From positions 744,001 to 808,000 of the forward strand of contig NZ_JACBZX010000001.1 of assembly GCF_013408565.1 (NCBI RefSeq): a DNA stretch of 64,000 nt. The letters are read 5' to 3'. This document shows, piece by piece, positions 1 through 9,061 of the stretch. This DNA is from Janibacter alkaliphilus (lineage in GTDB: Bacteria; Actinomycetota; Actinomycetes; Actinomycetales; Dermatophilaceae). Positions within the stretch are counted from its first letter, which is position 1; each line of letters starts with the position of its first letter. The notes beneath the pieces were generated by a model. That model saw nothing but the letters and a program-made list of their open reading frames with translations, had not been told where the DNA came from and made no database searches. The position numbers were made by a program, and so were the translations under genes.

Positions 1-657
1 CAGGTGCTGCACGATCCGCTCGTCCCAGTCGTCACCGCCGAGCTGGTTGTCGCCGGAGGTGGCCTTGACCTGGATGGTCGCGAAGCCGTCCTCGGCGTCC
101 TTGCCCACCTCGAGGAGGGAGACGTCGAAGGTGCCGCCACCGAGGTCGAAGACGAGGATCTGCTCGTCCTCCTTGCCCTTGTCCAGCCCGTAGGCGAGGG
201 CGGCCGCAGTGGGCTCGTTGACGATGCGCAGGACGTTCAGCCCGGCGATCTCACCGGCCTCCTTGGTGGCCTGGCGCTCGTGGTCGTCGAAGTAGGCCGG
301 CACGGTGATGACCGCGTCGGTGACGTCCTCGCCGAGGTAGGACTCGGCGTCGCGCTTGAGCTTCTGCAGCGTGCGGGCGCTGACCTCCTGCGCGGTGTAG
401 GTCTTGCCGTCGATGTCCTCGCTCTTCCAGTCGGTGCCCATGTGGCGCTTGACCGAGCGGATGGTGCGGTCGGCGTTGTTGACGGCCTGGCGCTTGGCGA
501 TGTCGCCGACGAGCACCTCGCCGCCCTTGGAGAAGCCGACGACGGACGGGGTGGTGCGACCGCCCTCGGCGTTCGCGATGATCGTGGGCTCGCCGCCCTC
601 GAGGACGGCGACGGCGGAGTTGGTGGTACCGAGGTCGATGCCGACGGCACGTGCCAT
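1..657 (-). CDS. dnaK: Chaperone DnaK (Hsp70), N-terminal 219 residues, cut by window edge
   Basis: ATP-dependent Hsp70 chaperone of the cytosol. The visible 219 residues are the first part of the nucleotide-binding domain: phosphate-1 loop GIDLGTTNS at residues 6-14, the ITVPAYF stretch near 117-123, [11 protein letters not shown] near 147-157, and phosphate-2 loop [10 protein letters not shown] at 171-180. The ATG is at 657-655 with an AAGGAG ribosome binding site eight bases upstream. The rest of the gene, and probably grpE, dnaJ and hspR, lies beyond the left edge. Two HAIR repeats and a promoter lie just upstream, so heat-shock repression by HspR is expected. Identity is certain from the sequence; regulation is inferred from the known actinobacterial dnaK operon. 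Confidence 0.98.
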   Translation of the reverse strand, partial: MARAVGIDLGTTNSAVAVLEGGEPTIIANAEGGRTTPSVVGFSKGGEVLVGDIAKRQAVNNADRTIRSVKRHMGTDWKSEDIDGKTYTAQEVSARTLQKLKRDAESYLGEDVTDAVITVPAYFDDHERQATKEAGEIAGLNVLRIVNEPTAAALAYGLDKGKEDEQILVFDLGGGTFDVSLLEVGKDAEDGFATIQVKATSGDNQLGGDDWDERIVQHL

Positions 658-708
658 GTGGGTGTCTCCTTCGTGTTCGCGGCGCCGGACGGGTCTCGCC
701 GGGCCGGG

Positions 709-729
709 GTTGAGTCCTTGACGCTCAAT
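709..729. promoter_or_regulatory. HAIR operator 1 (HspR site), overlaps dnaK -10
   Basis: Inverted repeat gTTGAGT-N7-GCTCAAt. It matches the known HAIR consensus CTTGAGT-N7-ACTCAAG, the binding site of the HspR repressor upstream of actinobacterial dnaK operons. It covers the first transcribed bases and the end of the -10 hexamer. Confidence 0.85.
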
Positions 730-755
730 CTAGGAACCGGGGCGAGCGTGCGCAA
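727..755 (-). promoter_or_regulatory. dnaK promoter (-35 TTGCGC, 17-bp spacer, -10 TAGATT)
   Basis: Reading the minus strand, TTGCGC (755-750) is separated by exactly 17 bp from TAGATT (732-727), upstream of dnaK. The -10 hexamer overlaps the nearer HAIR repeat, so a bound repressor would block RNA polymerase. Confidence 0.65.
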
Positions 756-770
756 GTCCACGGCTGGAAA

Positions 771-791
771 GTTGAGTTCACTATGCTCAAC
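771..791. promoter_or_regulatory. HAIR operator 2 (HspR site), upstream of dnaK -35
   Basis: Second copy, gTTGAGT-N7-GCTCAAc, with the same 7-bp spacing as the first. It lies 16 bp upstream of the -35 hexamer, so the two HAIR sites bracket the promoter, with centres 62 bp apart (about six helical turns). Confidence 0.85.
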
Positions 792-826
792 TCTTGGGTG
801 GCGGAGTTTGTTCCCGGGGGCGCTGG

Positions 827-1444
827 TCAGTCCTCGTCGAGGTAGCGCAGCACCCGCGCCGGCACCCCGGCGACGACCGCCCGGGGCGGGACGTCCTTCG
901 TCACGACGGCACCGGCGGCGACGATGGCACCGTCGCCGATGCTCACGCCGGGGGTGACGGTGACGGTCGCACCGAGCCACACCTTCTCGCCGATGGTCAC
1001 CGCGGCCGGGGTCATGTCGGCCCGGCGGGAGGGCTGCTCACCGTGGTTGAGGGTGGTGATCGTCGAGCCGTGCCCGATGAGCGATCCTGGGCCGATGGTG
1101 ATGCCACCGGTGTCCTGGAAGCGGCAGCCGATGTTGATGAAGACGTCCTCGCCGAGCACGAGACCCTTGCCGAACTCGCTGTAGATCGGCGGGAAGACCG
1201 CCACCGACTCCGGCACCTCCCGCCCGGTCAGCTCGCTCAGCAGCGCCCGCAGCTCCTCCGGGGTGACGTAGCCGGAGTTGATCCGGGCGGTCACCTGCAG
1301 CGCCTCCTGGCTGGCGCCGTGCATGAAGCGATGCATCGGCGAGCCGCCGGCGATGGTCTCGCCGCGGGCGACGTGCGCCTGGAACTCCTCAAGGGTGGGC
1401 AGCTCGTCGGTGGGGTCCGGGGCGGTCCGTGCGTCGTCGGTCAT
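827..1444 (-). CDS. Sugar O-acetyltransferase (LacA/Maa family)
   Basis: Cytosolic left-handed beta-helix acetyltransferase that probably moves acetyl from acetyl-CoA to a sugar hydroxyl. 205 residues, the usual size of maltose/galactoside acetyltransferases. The N-terminal Mac domain is present (residues about 20-75), followed by hexapeptide repeats; the catalytic histidine sits in the LNHG motif and the C-terminus has the classic VVTKDVPP...GVPARVLR ending. Start ATG 1444 overlaps the stop of the EamA gene (ATGA), so it is the third gene of the tetR-eamA operon. The natural acceptor cannot be told from sequence; co-transcription with an exporter suggests a detoxification role, which is an inference. 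Confidence 0.9.
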   Translation of the reverse strand: MTDDARTAPDPTDELPTLEEFQAHVARGETIAGGSPMHRFMHGASQEALQVTARINSGYVTPEELRALLSELTGREVPESVAVFPPIYSEFGKGLVLGEDVFINIGCRFQDTGGITIGPGSLIGHGSTITTLNHGEQPSRRADMTPAAVTIGEKVWLGATVTVTPGVSIGDGAIVAAGAVVTKDVPPRAVVAGVPARVLRYLDED

Positions 1445-2382
1445 GCCCCGATCCTGGCAGTCGCCTCCTCGGGAAGGGCGCCGTCCGGCGCCGCGGCGTC
1501 GGCCGTCCCGCGCGACCCGAGTCCCTGCAGCAGCAGCCCGAGCAGCAGCAGACCCACGCCGACGGCGCTGAGCAGGCTGAGGCGTTCGTCGAGCACGCTC
1601 ACCCCGAGCAGGGTGGCGACGACCGGCTCGGCGAGCATGAGCGTGGTCACCGGCCCGGCCGGCAGCCGGGAGAGCCCGCGGACGAAGAGCAGGTAGCCGA
1701 GGGTGATCGTCACCAGCCCGAGGTAGAGCGCCAGCGCGACCCCCGACGGCGCGGCCAGCCAGCCGGTGGGCTGGGTGAGCAGCACCGGCACGAGGACCAG
1801 GCCGCCGAGGCCGAAGGCGGAGGCCATCACCGTGGCCGGCCGGTGCCCGCCGTCGAGCTGCCGCTTGGCGATGACCGTGTAGCCCGCGTAGGCCGCCGCC
1901 GAGACCAGGGCCAGGCCGACGCCGAGCGGGTCGATCTGCCCTCCCCCTTCGCCGCCCCCGACGAGCAGCACGAGCCCGGCCAGGCACAGCCCGGTCGCGG
2001 CCAGCCACACCCCGGTCGCGCGCTCGCCGAGGAGGAGCAGGGCGAGCAGCCCGGCCAGCACCGGACCGAGGCCGATGGTGACGAGCGTGCCGACGGCCAC
2101 CCCGGTCTGCGCGACCGCGGCGAAGAAGCACACCTGGTAGAGCGCCGCGAAGACCCCGGCGGCGACGCCGCTCGGGGTGCGCCACAGCGGCAGCACCTCG
2201 CGCGGGTGCCCGCCGAGCAGCGGCAGCACGGCGAGCAGCGCGAGGCCGCCGACGACGAGCCGCGCCGAGGCGATGCTCAGCGAGGTCGCGCCCTCGGGGG
2301 CGAGCGCCTGCGTGGTGCCGGTGGTGCCGAAGAGGACCGCGCAGAGCAGCACCGCGCCGACGGCGCCCGCACCGCCCTTCAC
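1441..2382 (-). CDS. EamA/DMT-family transporter
   Basis: Inner-membrane drug/metabolite exporter of 313 residues with about ten hydrophobic helices in two repeated EamA domains ([12 protein letters not shown] near the start; [12 protein letters not shown] opening the second half). The GTG start at 2382 gives a GTGA overlap with the tetR stop and the gene ends in an ATGA overlap with the acetyltransferase, so the three genes are translationally coupled. The substrate is unknown. An upstream reading into the tetR region is out of frame with any known domain and was not used. Confidence 0.9.
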   Translation of the reverse strand: MKGGAGAVGAVLLCAVLFGTTGTTQALAPEGATSLSIASARLVVGGLALLAVLPLLGGHPREVLPLWRTPSGVAAGVFAALYQVCFFAAVAQTGVAVGTLVTIGLGPVLAGLLALLLLGERATGVWLAATGLCLAGLVLLVGGGEGGGQIDPLGVGLALVSAAAYAGYTVIAKRQLDGGHRPATVMASAFGLGGLVLVPVLLTQPTGWLAAPSGVALALYLGLVTITLGYLLFVRGLSRLPAGPVTTLMLAEPVVATLLGVSVLDERLSLLSAVGVGLLLLGLLLQGLGSRGTADAAAPDGALPEEATARIGA

Positions 2383-2948
2383 GCGGCGTCCAGCAGCTGC
2401 TCGACCAGCCGCCGGGCGTGCTGCAGCCGGGCCGGGTCGGACTCCAGCCCGGCCCGGACCGTGGCGCCCTCGAGGACGAAGGCGATGTGCTCGGCGAGGT
2501 CGGCGGCGGCCGCGGCGTCTATCAGCTCGGCGAGGTCGTCGGCGACGAGCCGCTCGACGTGCTCCTTGTGCCGACGCACCACCGCCCGACCGGGATCGCC
2601 CACCGGCAGCTCGGCGGCCGCGTTGAGCAGACCGCAGCCGCGGAACCCGTGCGCGTAGGCGCCCTCGGCGTGGTCGACGTAGGCGTCGACCACGGCCAGC
2701 ACCCGTTCGCGCGGGCCGGCGGCCCCCTCCCGGCGGGCGGCGTAGAGCCCCAGCCACTCCTCGTGGCGCCGCTCCAGGTAGGCGGCGACGAGGTCCCCCT
2801 TCGAGGCGAAGTTGTTGTAGAGGCTCATCTTCGCCACCCCGGCCTCGGCGGTGATGGTGTCGATGCCGGTCGCGGTCACGCCGTCGGCGTAGAAGCGGGT
2901 CGCCGCGGCGTCGAGCAGGCGGTCACGGGCCGGGGTGCGGGGAGCCAT
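2379..2948 (-). CDS. TetR-family transcriptional regulator
   Basis: 189-residue one-component repressor. Residues 8-55 form the TetR helix-turn-helix, with the typical [31 protein letters not shown] recognition region (split here: helix start VTATGIDTI, end SLYNNFASK); the rest is an all-helical ligand domain. It is the first gene of a three-gene operon with an EamA exporter and an acetyltransferase and probably controls its own operon. The operator sits within its promoter spacer, and only six bases separate the -10 from the ATG, so the mRNA is likely leaderless. Confidence 0.93.
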   Translation of the reverse strand: MAPRTPARDRLLDAAATRFYADGVTATGIDTITAEAGVAKMSLYNNFASKGDLVAAYLERRHEEWLGLYAARREGAAGPRERVLAVVDAYVDHAEGAYAHGFRGCGLLNAAAELPVGDPGRAVVRRHKEHVERLVADDLAELIDAAAAADLAEHIAFVLEGATVRAGLESDPARLQHARRLVEQLLDAA

Positions 2949-2954
2949 GCACCG

Positions 2955-2984
2955 ATACTAGGTAGATCTGTCTACCTAGGGCAA
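2955..2984 (-). promoter_or_regulatory. Promoter and TetR operator of the tetR-eamA operon
   Basis: On the minus strand TTGCCC (2984-2979), an 18-bp spacer, then TAGTAT (2960-2955), then six bases before the ATG. The spacer is filled by a perfect inverted repeat with arms CTAGGTAGA and TCTACCTAG (2958-2966 and 2971-2979) around a 4-bp centre. This is the size and position of an autoregulatory TetR operator. Confidence 0.75.
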
Positions 2985-3005
2985 GAGTGGGATGCGGGTG
3001 CGGCG

Positions 3006-3461
3006 TCAGTCCCGCAGCAGCGGCAGCGCTCCCGGCGCGCGGAAGGCCTCGCCGCGCCCGGCCTGCAGCATCCCCCGGATGGCGGTGACGACGTGCAGCA
3101 CCGAGACCAGCGCCCACAGCCCGAGCGGGATGAGGAACCAGCCGGACATCTCCAGGTCGCGGGTGTCCACCATGTAGAGCGCGAAGAAGTGACCCCCGAC
3201 GAGCAGCACGGTCGCCGCGAGGTAGGTGATCCCCCAGTTGGCGGCGCCGGTGCCGTTCGCCCGCGCCAGGCCGCCCGAGCTGCGCTGCAGCACACCGGAG
3301 ACCGCCATGCCCGCTCCGGCGAGCACCGAGCCGAGGAAGGGCAGGCAGGCCAGCACGACGAGGCCGACCGCCCAGGACTGCATCCCGCTCGGCGGCCGGT
3401 GCGGGACGGGACCGGCCGGGGTCTGCGGGTACGGCGGCGGGGAGTCGGCGGGGGTGCTCAC
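3006..3461 (-). CDS. Small integral membrane protein, unknown function
   Basis: 151 residues. A proline-rich cytosolic N-terminus (residues 1-30, PPPYPQTPAGP) is followed by three or four hydrophobic segments (about 28-55, 75-95, 105-130). This layout resembles DUF4870-type or Yip1-like actinobacterial membrane proteins, but I do not recognise it firmly. It ends 11 bp downstream of the MFS gene start direction, on the same strand, and could be read through from it. No motif indicates a function. Confidence 0.75.
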   Translation of the reverse strand: MSTPADSPPPYPQTPAGPVPHRPPSGMQSWAVGLVVLACLPFLGSVLAGAGMAVSGVLQRSSGGLARANGTGAANWGITYLAATVLLVGGHFFALYMVDTRDLEMSGWFLIPLGLWALVSVLHVVTAIRGMLQAGRGEAFRAPGALPLLRD

Positions 3462-3472
3462 GGCGGGCGAGT

Positions 3473-4693
3473 CTACGAAGGGGCCGCGGCCTTGGCCGGG
3501 GCCGTCTCACGTGCGGCCAGCCAGGGCAGCGCCGCGAGCAGGGTCACCGCCCCGGTGACCGCGAAGGCGACCTCGAAGCCCCAGACGTCGGCGACCACCC
3601 CGATGAGCACCGGCCCGAGGATCGCTCCCGCGTCCTGGGCCATCTGCGCCGAGGCGAGCACCGACCCGCCGGAGCGCTCGTTGCCGACGACGTCGGCGAT
3701 CGCCGCCTGCTGGGCCGGGTTGAGCAGCCCGGCCCCCGCACCGGAGACGACGCTGAGGACGAGCAGCACGACGGTGTCGTGGGCCAGCCCGAGCACGCCG
3801 AGCCCGAGCGCGCTCACCACGAGCCCGGCGAGGACCAAGGGTCGCCGACCGAGGGTGTCGGCCAGACGGCCGGAGACCTGCAGCGCGAGCGCGGTCCCGA
3901 GCGCGGCCAGCGCGAGCGCCGCACCGGCCACCCAGGTCTGGTCGGTGACCGCGACGGCCAGCTGCGGCAGCACCGCCACCCGGACCCCGAAGTTGCCCCA
4001 GCCGTTGGCGAAGAAGGAGGCCAACGCGGCCCGGTAGGCGCTGTCCCCCAACGCCTCCCGGGTGGTCACCGCCGGCCCGCGGCTCTGGTCGGGCGCGGCC
4101 CGCAGCGGGGTGCCGCGCAGCGAGATCCCGACCAGGGAGGCGGCGATCAGCAGCGCCACCCCGTAGACGACGAAGGGGACCCGGATCCCGATCTCGGCGA
4201 GCGCGCCGCCGAAGACCGGGCCGAGCATGCCGCCGATGAGGAAGGCGCTGCCGTACATCGAGGAGACCCGACCCCGGATCTGCGGCGGGGCGACCCGGAC
4301 GAGCAGCGCCATCGCCGAGACGGTGAAGAGCGTCGAGCCGATGCCGCCCAGCCCGCGGAAGAGCAGCAGCTGCCAGTAGGACTGGGCGAAGGCGGAGACA
4401 CCCGTCGAGACCGCGACGATGACCAGGCCGACGAGGTAGACCGGCCGCTCCCCCAGCCGCGAGACCAGCGCCCCGCCGGCCGGGGCGAAGACCAGCCGGA
4501 AGAAGGCGAAGGCGGAGACCACCACCGAGGCCGCGGCGACCCCGACGTCGAAGGTGCGGGCGAACTGGGGCAGCACCGGCGAGATGAGCCCGTAGCCGAT
4601 CGCGATGACGAAGGCGGCCGCGACGAGCACCCAGATCTCGCGAGGGATCGGCGGTCGCGCCGTGCTGGTCGTCGTGGTGCCGGTCGTGCTCAC
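3473..4693 (-). CDS. MFS transporter (DHA1-type, multidrug-like)
   Basis: 406-residue major facilitator with 12 predicted helices. The loop 2-3 motif appears as GGALVSRLGERPVYLVG and its second-half copy as SGRLADTLGRRPLVLAG, which is typical of proton-coupled drug exporters. GTG start at 4693; a hexamer CAGAGT lies exactly six bases upstream, so translation may be leaderless. The upstream region carries three CTGCTGC-type palindromes that probably bind a regulator not encoded next door. The substrate is unknown. Confidence 0.9.
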   Translation of the reverse strand: MSTTGTTTTSTARPPIPREIWVLVAAAFVIAIGYGLISPVLPQFARTFDVGVAAASVVVSAFAFFRLVFAPAGGALVSRLGERPVYLVGLVIVAVSTGVSAFAQSYWQLLLFRGLGGIGSTLFTVSAMALLVRVAPPQIRGRVSSMYGSAFLIGGMLGPVFGGALAEIGIRVPFVVYGVALLIAASLVGISLRGTPLRAAPDQSRGPAVTTREALGDSAYRAALASFFANGWGNFGVRVAVLPQLAVAVTDQTWVAGAALALAALGTALALQVSGRLADTLGRRPLVLAGLVVSALGLGVLGLAHDTVVLLVLSVVSGAGAGLLNPAQQAAIADVVGNERSGGSVLASAQMAQDAGAILGPVLIGVVADVWGFEVAFAVTGAVTLLAALPWLAARETAPAKAAAPS

Positions 4694-4721
4694 TTCGTCA
4701 CTCTGTCATCTGCTCCTTCCC

Positions 4722-4809
4722 GAACAAACTGCTGCTGGCAGCAGCTCGTTCAGTCAGCAGCAGCTCGAGGTGCTGCTGGCTCGCGAAACTGCTGCTGGCA
4801 GCAGTTTCG
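4722..4809. promoter_or_regulatory. Array of three palindromes upstream of the MFS gene
   Basis: Three consecutive inverted repeats: 4722-4751 (core CTGCTGC-tg-GCAGCAG with outer GAAC/GTTC), 4755-4778 (CAGCAGCA-N8-TGCTGCTG) and 4784-4809 (perfect 12-bp arms CGAAACTGCTGC / GCAGCAGTTTCG around tg). They occupy most of the space between the MFS gene and the end of the oxidase gene, on the upstream side of the MFS promoter. No T-run follows on the minus strand, so operator sites are more likely than a terminator for the oxidase gene. Confidence 0.6.
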
Positions 4810-4904
4810 TTGGCCGCCCTGCCCTGCCCCGCTCACCCAGCTACGTCGCGGGACCGGGTGGAGCTGCCGGTAGGTGTGGCCATGCACGACCGAGCCCCAG
4901 CCCC

Positions 4905-6332
4905 TCAGGAGTCGAAGCCCACCCCGAAGCGGTCCATCGTCGCCAGCAGCGGCCCGCGGCGCCCGGTGCGGTCGGCCCGGGCGAGCGCGCCCCGGGTGGC
5001 CCGTACCGCCGCCCAGCGCAGCGGTTCCGGCGGGAAGGGGACCGGCGGCCGGCGCACCATCGCCAGCGAGGTCCGTTCGCTCTCCACCCCGTCGACGAGG
5101 TCGAGGGCCACCCGCGCCCCGAAGCGGGTGGAGACCACCCCGAGCCCGGTGTACCCGATGGCGTAGGCGACCCGGCCGCCGAGCGCCCGACCGAAGACCG
5201 GGGTGAAGCGCGAGGTGGTGTCGATGACCCCGGCCCAGCGGTGCGTGAAGCGCACCCCCTCCAGCTGCGGGAAGAGGGTGAGGAAGTGCTCGGCGAGCAG
5301 CGCGTGCGAGTCCCCGGCCTGCTCCAGCGCGGGATCGATCCGCCCGGGGAAGTGGTAGTTGGCGTCGTAGCCGCCGAAGAGCACGCGGTCGTCCAGGGTC
5401 CGCCGGTAGTAGTGGAACTGGTTGCCGGCGTCGGTCAGCCCCTCCCGCCCGCTCCAGCCGACCTGCGCCAGCTGGGTCGCCGACAGCGGCTCGGACATGA
5501 GCACGTGGTCGTAGACCGGCAGGGTGAAGAGGGCCGACCGGCGCAGCAGCCCGCGGAAGGCGCCGGTGCCGAGCACGACCTTGTCGGCGCGGATGCTCCC
5601 CCACCGGGTGCGCACCTCCACCCCGGTCCCGGCACGCTCCAGGCCGAGCACCTCGGTGCCCTCGTGGATCTGGGCGCCGAGCCGCTCGGCGTGCGCGGCC
5701 AGCCCCCAGGCGAGCCGCGCCGGGTCGACGAGCCCGACGCTCGGGTCGCGCATCCCGGCCAGCGGCAGCGGGGAGTCCACCACCGCCCGGCAGGCGTCCA
5801 CGTCGAGCAGCTCGGCCTCGATGCCGTGCTCCCGGTGCTCGGCGACCGCCTCGGCCAGGTCGTCCACCTCGTGCTCGCGCAGCGCGAAGGTCACCTCGCC
5901 GGGGGTGTGCACCTCGGCGTCGATCCCGGCGCCGTCGATGCTCGCGTGCCAGCCGGCGAGGTTCTCCGCCTCGAGCCGGCGGATCGTCGGCATGTCCTGC
6001 GGCCACAGCCCGAGCCCCTGGGCGAGGCCGTGGGTCAGCGAGGGCGAGGCGAAGCCGCCGTTGCGCCCGGAGGCGGCGATCGCCACCGGTCCACCGTCGA
6101 GCACGACGACCCGTCGTCCGGGGTTCTCCTCCAGCGCCTGCACCGCGGTCCACAGCCCGGTGTAGCCGGCGCCGACGACGACGAGGTCGGCGCGGTGACC
6201 GCCGCCGGTCAGCGGCGGCCGCGGGTCCGGCCGCAGCTGCGGCCGGTCGGTCCAGTAGACCGCCGGGCGGGCGTCGGCGAGCGCCCGCTGCGCCCGGGCG
6301 GTCGGGTGGGTCTCGACGAAGGGGGAGCTCAC
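4905..6332 (-). CDS. FAD-dependent amine/amino-acid oxidase (DAO family, PuuB-like)
   Basis: 475-residue cytosolic flavoenzyme. It has the Rossmann FAD motif VVVGAGYTGLWTA at about residues 50-62, ASGRNGGF near 88, and a C-terminal GYTGLGV FAD-contact segment. This arrangement is that of gamma-glutamylputrescine or glycine-type oxidases that oxidise amines to aldehydes or imines. The ATG at 6332 overlaps the stop of the upstream APC permease (ATGA), so uptake and oxidation of one amine or amino acid are probably coupled. The exact substrate is not decided by the sequence. Confidence 0.9.
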   Translation of the reverse strand: MSSPFVETHPTARAQRALADARPAVYWTDRPQLRPDPRPPLTGGGHRADLVVVGAGYTGLWTAVQALEENPGRRVVVLDGGPVAIAASGRNGGFASPSLTHGLAQGLGLWPQDMPTIRRLEAENLAGWHASIDGAGIDAEVHTPGEVTFALREHEVDDLAEAVAEHREHGIEAELLDVDACRAVVDSPLPLAGMRDPSVGLVDPARLAWGLAAHAERLGAQIHEGTEVLGLERAGTGVEVRTRWGSIRADKVVLGTGAFRGLLRRSALFTLPVYDHVLMSEPLSATQLAQVGWSGREGLTDAGNQFHYYRRTLDDRVLFGGYDANYHFPGRIDPALEQAGDSHALLAEHFLTLFPQLEGVRFTHRWAGVIDTTSRFTPVFGRALGGRVAYAIGYTGLGVVSTRFGARVALDLVDGVESERTSLAMVRRPPVPFPPEPLRWAAVRATRGALARADRTGRRGPLLATMDRFGVGFDS

Positions 6333-7858
6333 TGGCCCGGTCCCGCCGGCCCGAGGGCCGCGCGGGCGACCTCGTCGGAGACGTTCTCCCAGCCCCGGCG
6401 ACGGAAGTACCCCTTCGCGTAGCTGAGGCGGGCGCCGACCATGAGGACCAGGCCGAGGACGAAGATCAGCACGGCCATCGCCAGCGGTGCGCCCATCCCG
6501 AGGATCGAGGCCTCGGTGTAGGACTCGGCCGGATCGGCGTACTCGCGCACCGCGGCGACCATGAGCACGAAGAGGACCACCGCACCGATCACCGGTGCCA
6601 GCCCGACGAGCAGGAAGGCGCGCACCGACCGGCGCAGCTCACGCCGCCAGTAGATCGCGCAGGCGACCCCGGTGAGCGCGTAGTAGAAGGCGACGACGAT
6701 CGACAGCGCGGAGAGCGAGTCGAAGAGGAAGTTCTGCGAGATGAGCGAGCCGCCGACGTACCAGACGATGGCGGCGATGCCGATCACCCAGGTGCCGAAG
6801 GCGGGCGTCCCGTACTCCGGGTGCACCTCGCGGAAGCGCTGCGGGAAGGCGCCGGCGACGGCCATCGACAGCGACCCGCGGGAGGCCGGGAGGATGGTCG
6901 TCTGGGTCGAGGCCAGCCCGGAGGTGATGATCGCCAGCACGAGGATCCAGCCGAAGGGCCCGAGCACCATGTCGCCGAGCACCCCGAAGAGCGCCTCGTC
7001 GTCGTCGTACTCCTCGAGGGTGCCCAGGCTGATCGTGCCGAGCACGGCCACCGCGGAGCCGAGGTAGACGAAGAGCAGGATGATCGTCGAGACCACCCCG
7101 GCCCGGCCGGGTGCCTCGACCGCGTCCTCGGACTCCTCGTTGAGGTTGACCGCCGACTCCCAGCCCCAGTAGGCGAAGACGCCGAGCAGCATGCCGCTGA
7201 CCAGCGCGCTGGCCGACAGCCCGACCGGGTTGAACCAGTCGAGGCTGAAGTCGTTGGCGCCGGCGTCGACGGAGCCGGTGACCATCTGGCCGACGGCGAC
7301 GACGATGAAGACCACCAGCGCGCCCACCTGCAGCGCCACGAGCACCCGTTGGAAGCGCGCCGACATCTCGGTGCCGCGCACCGTCATCCAGGTCAGCCCG
7401 ATGACCATGAGGCAGGCGGTGAGCACGACGACGACGCGGTTCTCGGCGAGGTCGTCGAGGCCGACGAGGACGAAGAGGTACTTCGCGGCGACGTCCGCCT
7501 GGGCGCCGATGACGAGGACGCCGGTGGAGAAGATCGCCCAGCCGCCGATCCAGCCCAGCCACGGACCCATCGCCCGGGTGACCCAGGAGAAGGTGGTGCC
7601 GCAGTCCTGGTCCGCGCGGTTCATGTAGTAGAAGGCGCCGGCGATGAAGAGCATCGGGATGAAGCTGACGATGAGCACCGCGGGCGCCTTGGTGCCGGCG
7701 ATGATCGCGATCGAGCCGAGCACGGCCGCGATGGTGTAGGCCGGGGCGGTCGAGTCGACGCCGATGGCGACGCCGTCCCAGAAGCCGACGGCCCCCGCCT
7801 TCAGCCCCTTGGACTCCCCGCTCGCCGGTGGGCCGACCTGCTCGTCCGTGGTCCCCAT
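6329..7858 (-). CDS. APC-superfamily amino acid/polyamine permease
   Basis: 509-residue membrane transporter with 12 hydrophobic helices. The first helix region contains the unwound GVAIGVDSTAPAYTIAAV segment typical of APC permeases, and FSWVTRAMGPWLGWIGGWA follows in helix 3. It is the first gene of a two-gene operon with the FAD oxidase, so it most likely imports that enzyme's substrate. Polyamine or amino acid import is therefore an inference from context and family. Confidence 0.92.
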   Translation of the reverse strand: MGTTDEQVGPPASGESKGLKAGAVGFWDGVAIGVDSTAPAYTIAAVLGSIAIIAGTKAPAVLIVSFIPMLFIAGAFYYMNRADQDCGTTFSWVTRAMGPWLGWIGGWAIFSTGVLVIGAQADVAAKYLFVLVGLDDLAENRVVVVLTACLMVIGLTWMTVRGTEMSARFQRVLVALQVGALVVFIVVAVGQMVTGSVDAGANDFSLDWFNPVGLSASALVSGMLLGVFAYWGWESAVNLNEESEDAVEAPGRAGVVSTIILLFVYLGSAVAVLGTISLGTLEEYDDDEALFGVLGDMVLGPFGWILVLAIITSGLASTQTTILPASRGSLSMAVAGAFPQRFREVHPEYGTPAFGTWVIGIAAIVWYVGGSLISQNFLFDSLSALSIVVAFYYALTGVACAIYWRRELRRSVRAFLLVGLAPVIGAVVLFVLMVAAVREYADPAESYTEASILGMGAPLAMAVLIFVLGLVLMVGARLSYAKGYFRRRGWENVSDEVARAALGPAGPGQ

Positions 7859-7983
7859 GACACGCCCATCCCTTCGCCCGGCCCGCGCCGTTGGCTCATC
7901 CTCAGCGCACGTCGGTCAGCGGTCAAGAGGCGCTCCGGTCCGTCCGGGCGGCGAGGGTGAGGCGGGGTCTCGGGTGGATGGGC

Positions 7984-8907
7984 TCAGGTGGTGACGCCGG
8001 GCTGGGTCACCCGGCGGGTGCGCCGGGTGGCGGTGGCGACGTTGGCGGCGACGATGATCGCCATGCCGAGCCACTCGTGCCCGGCGAGCATCTGGCCGAG
8101 CAGGATCATGCCGACCAGGGCGGCCGCCACCGGGTGGGCGCTCATCGTGATGCCGAAGACCCGGGCGGGCACGCGGCGCAGCACGAGCAGGTCGAGGGTG
8201 TAGGGGACGATCGTCGAGAGCACCCCGGCGACGACGGCGAGGCCGAGCGCGGCGAGGGTGAAGCGGCCGCTGACGGCGAGCCAGACGATCACCGGCAGGT
8301 AGGCGGTGGCCGAGACCGCGGTGGCCAGCGCGGTGCCCTGCACCCCGGGCAGGCTGGCTCCGACCGAGCGGTTGGCGAGGATGTAGCCGCCCCAGCAGGC
8401 CGCCGCGAGCAGCCCGAAGGCCACGCCGAGGTAGTCGCTGCTCGGGCCAGGCAGGACGAGCACGTAGACGCCGAGGCCGGCGGCCGCCGCGGTGACCAGG
8501 TCGCGGGCGGAGCGGGAGCCGAGCAGGGCCACCGAGAGGGGTCCGAGGAACTCCAGGGTGACCGCGAGGCCGAGCCCGATCCGGTCGACGGCGGCGTAGA
8601 GGAAGAGGTTCATCCCGGCGAACATCGCCGCGAGGACGACCACCCGGGCCCACTGGCCGCGGGTGAGCGACCGGACGTCGGGCCGGGTCACCGGCAGCAG
8701 CACCAGGGCGCCGATGAGCTGGCGGACCGCGACCACGCCGGCCGGTCCGATCGCGCCGAAGGCGTGGCTGCCCCAGGCGGCGCCGGCCTGGGTGCTCGTC
8801 GCGGCGGTGAGCATGAGCCCGATGTCGCGTCGGGAGGTGCGCTGCGGTGCCACGCTCGGCCCGGGGGCGGCGTCGGACTGGGTCCCCGGCTGCTCGGTGA
8901 TCGTCAT
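7984..8907 (-). CDS. RhtA-like EamA amino-acid exporter
   Basis: 307-residue DMT transporter with ten helices. The segment AAVDRIGLGLAVTLEFLGPL near residues 105-125 is characteristic of the RhtA threonine/homoserine exporter branch of the EamA family. It is monocistronic, with 125 bp after its stop before the APC permease begins. The upstream 154 bp carry three GGGGTCA-containing short repeats (about 9010-9063) and an imperfect inverted repeat ATACgAG...CTGTAT near 8935-8977 that could be an operator. Confidence 0.85.
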   Translation of the reverse strand: MTITEQPGTQSDAAPGPSVAPQRTSRRDIGLMLTAATSTQAGAAWGSHAFGAIGPAGVVAVRQLIGALVLLPVTRPDVRSLTRGQWARVVVLAAMFAGMNLFLYAAVDRIGLGLAVTLEFLGPLSVALLGSRSARDLVTAAAAGLGVYVLVLPGPSSDYLGVAFGLLAAACWGGYILANRSVGASLPGVQGTALATAVSATAYLPVIVWLAVSGRFTLAALGLAVVAGVLSTIVPYTLDLLVLRRVPARVFGITMSAHPVAAALVGMILLGQMLAGHEWLGMAIIVAANVATATRRTRRVTQPGVTT

Positions 8908-9061
8908 GCGAGCAGTCTCGGGATCAGCGCGTCATACGAGAAATGCCCTTCTACGGCTCCCTATGCGCATCCTGTATGGCCGGTGGTGCGCTGCGGCGGG
9001 CAGCGGAGCCCGGGGTCACAGTGCGGCGGAGAGCGGGGTCAGGGTGCGGCCGGGCTCGGGG

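Noticed and set aside
4605..6422. 605-residue plus-strand open frame opposite the FAD oxidase
   Set aside because: Composition is that of a frame shadow, and it covers the real minus-strand oxidase and permease ends.
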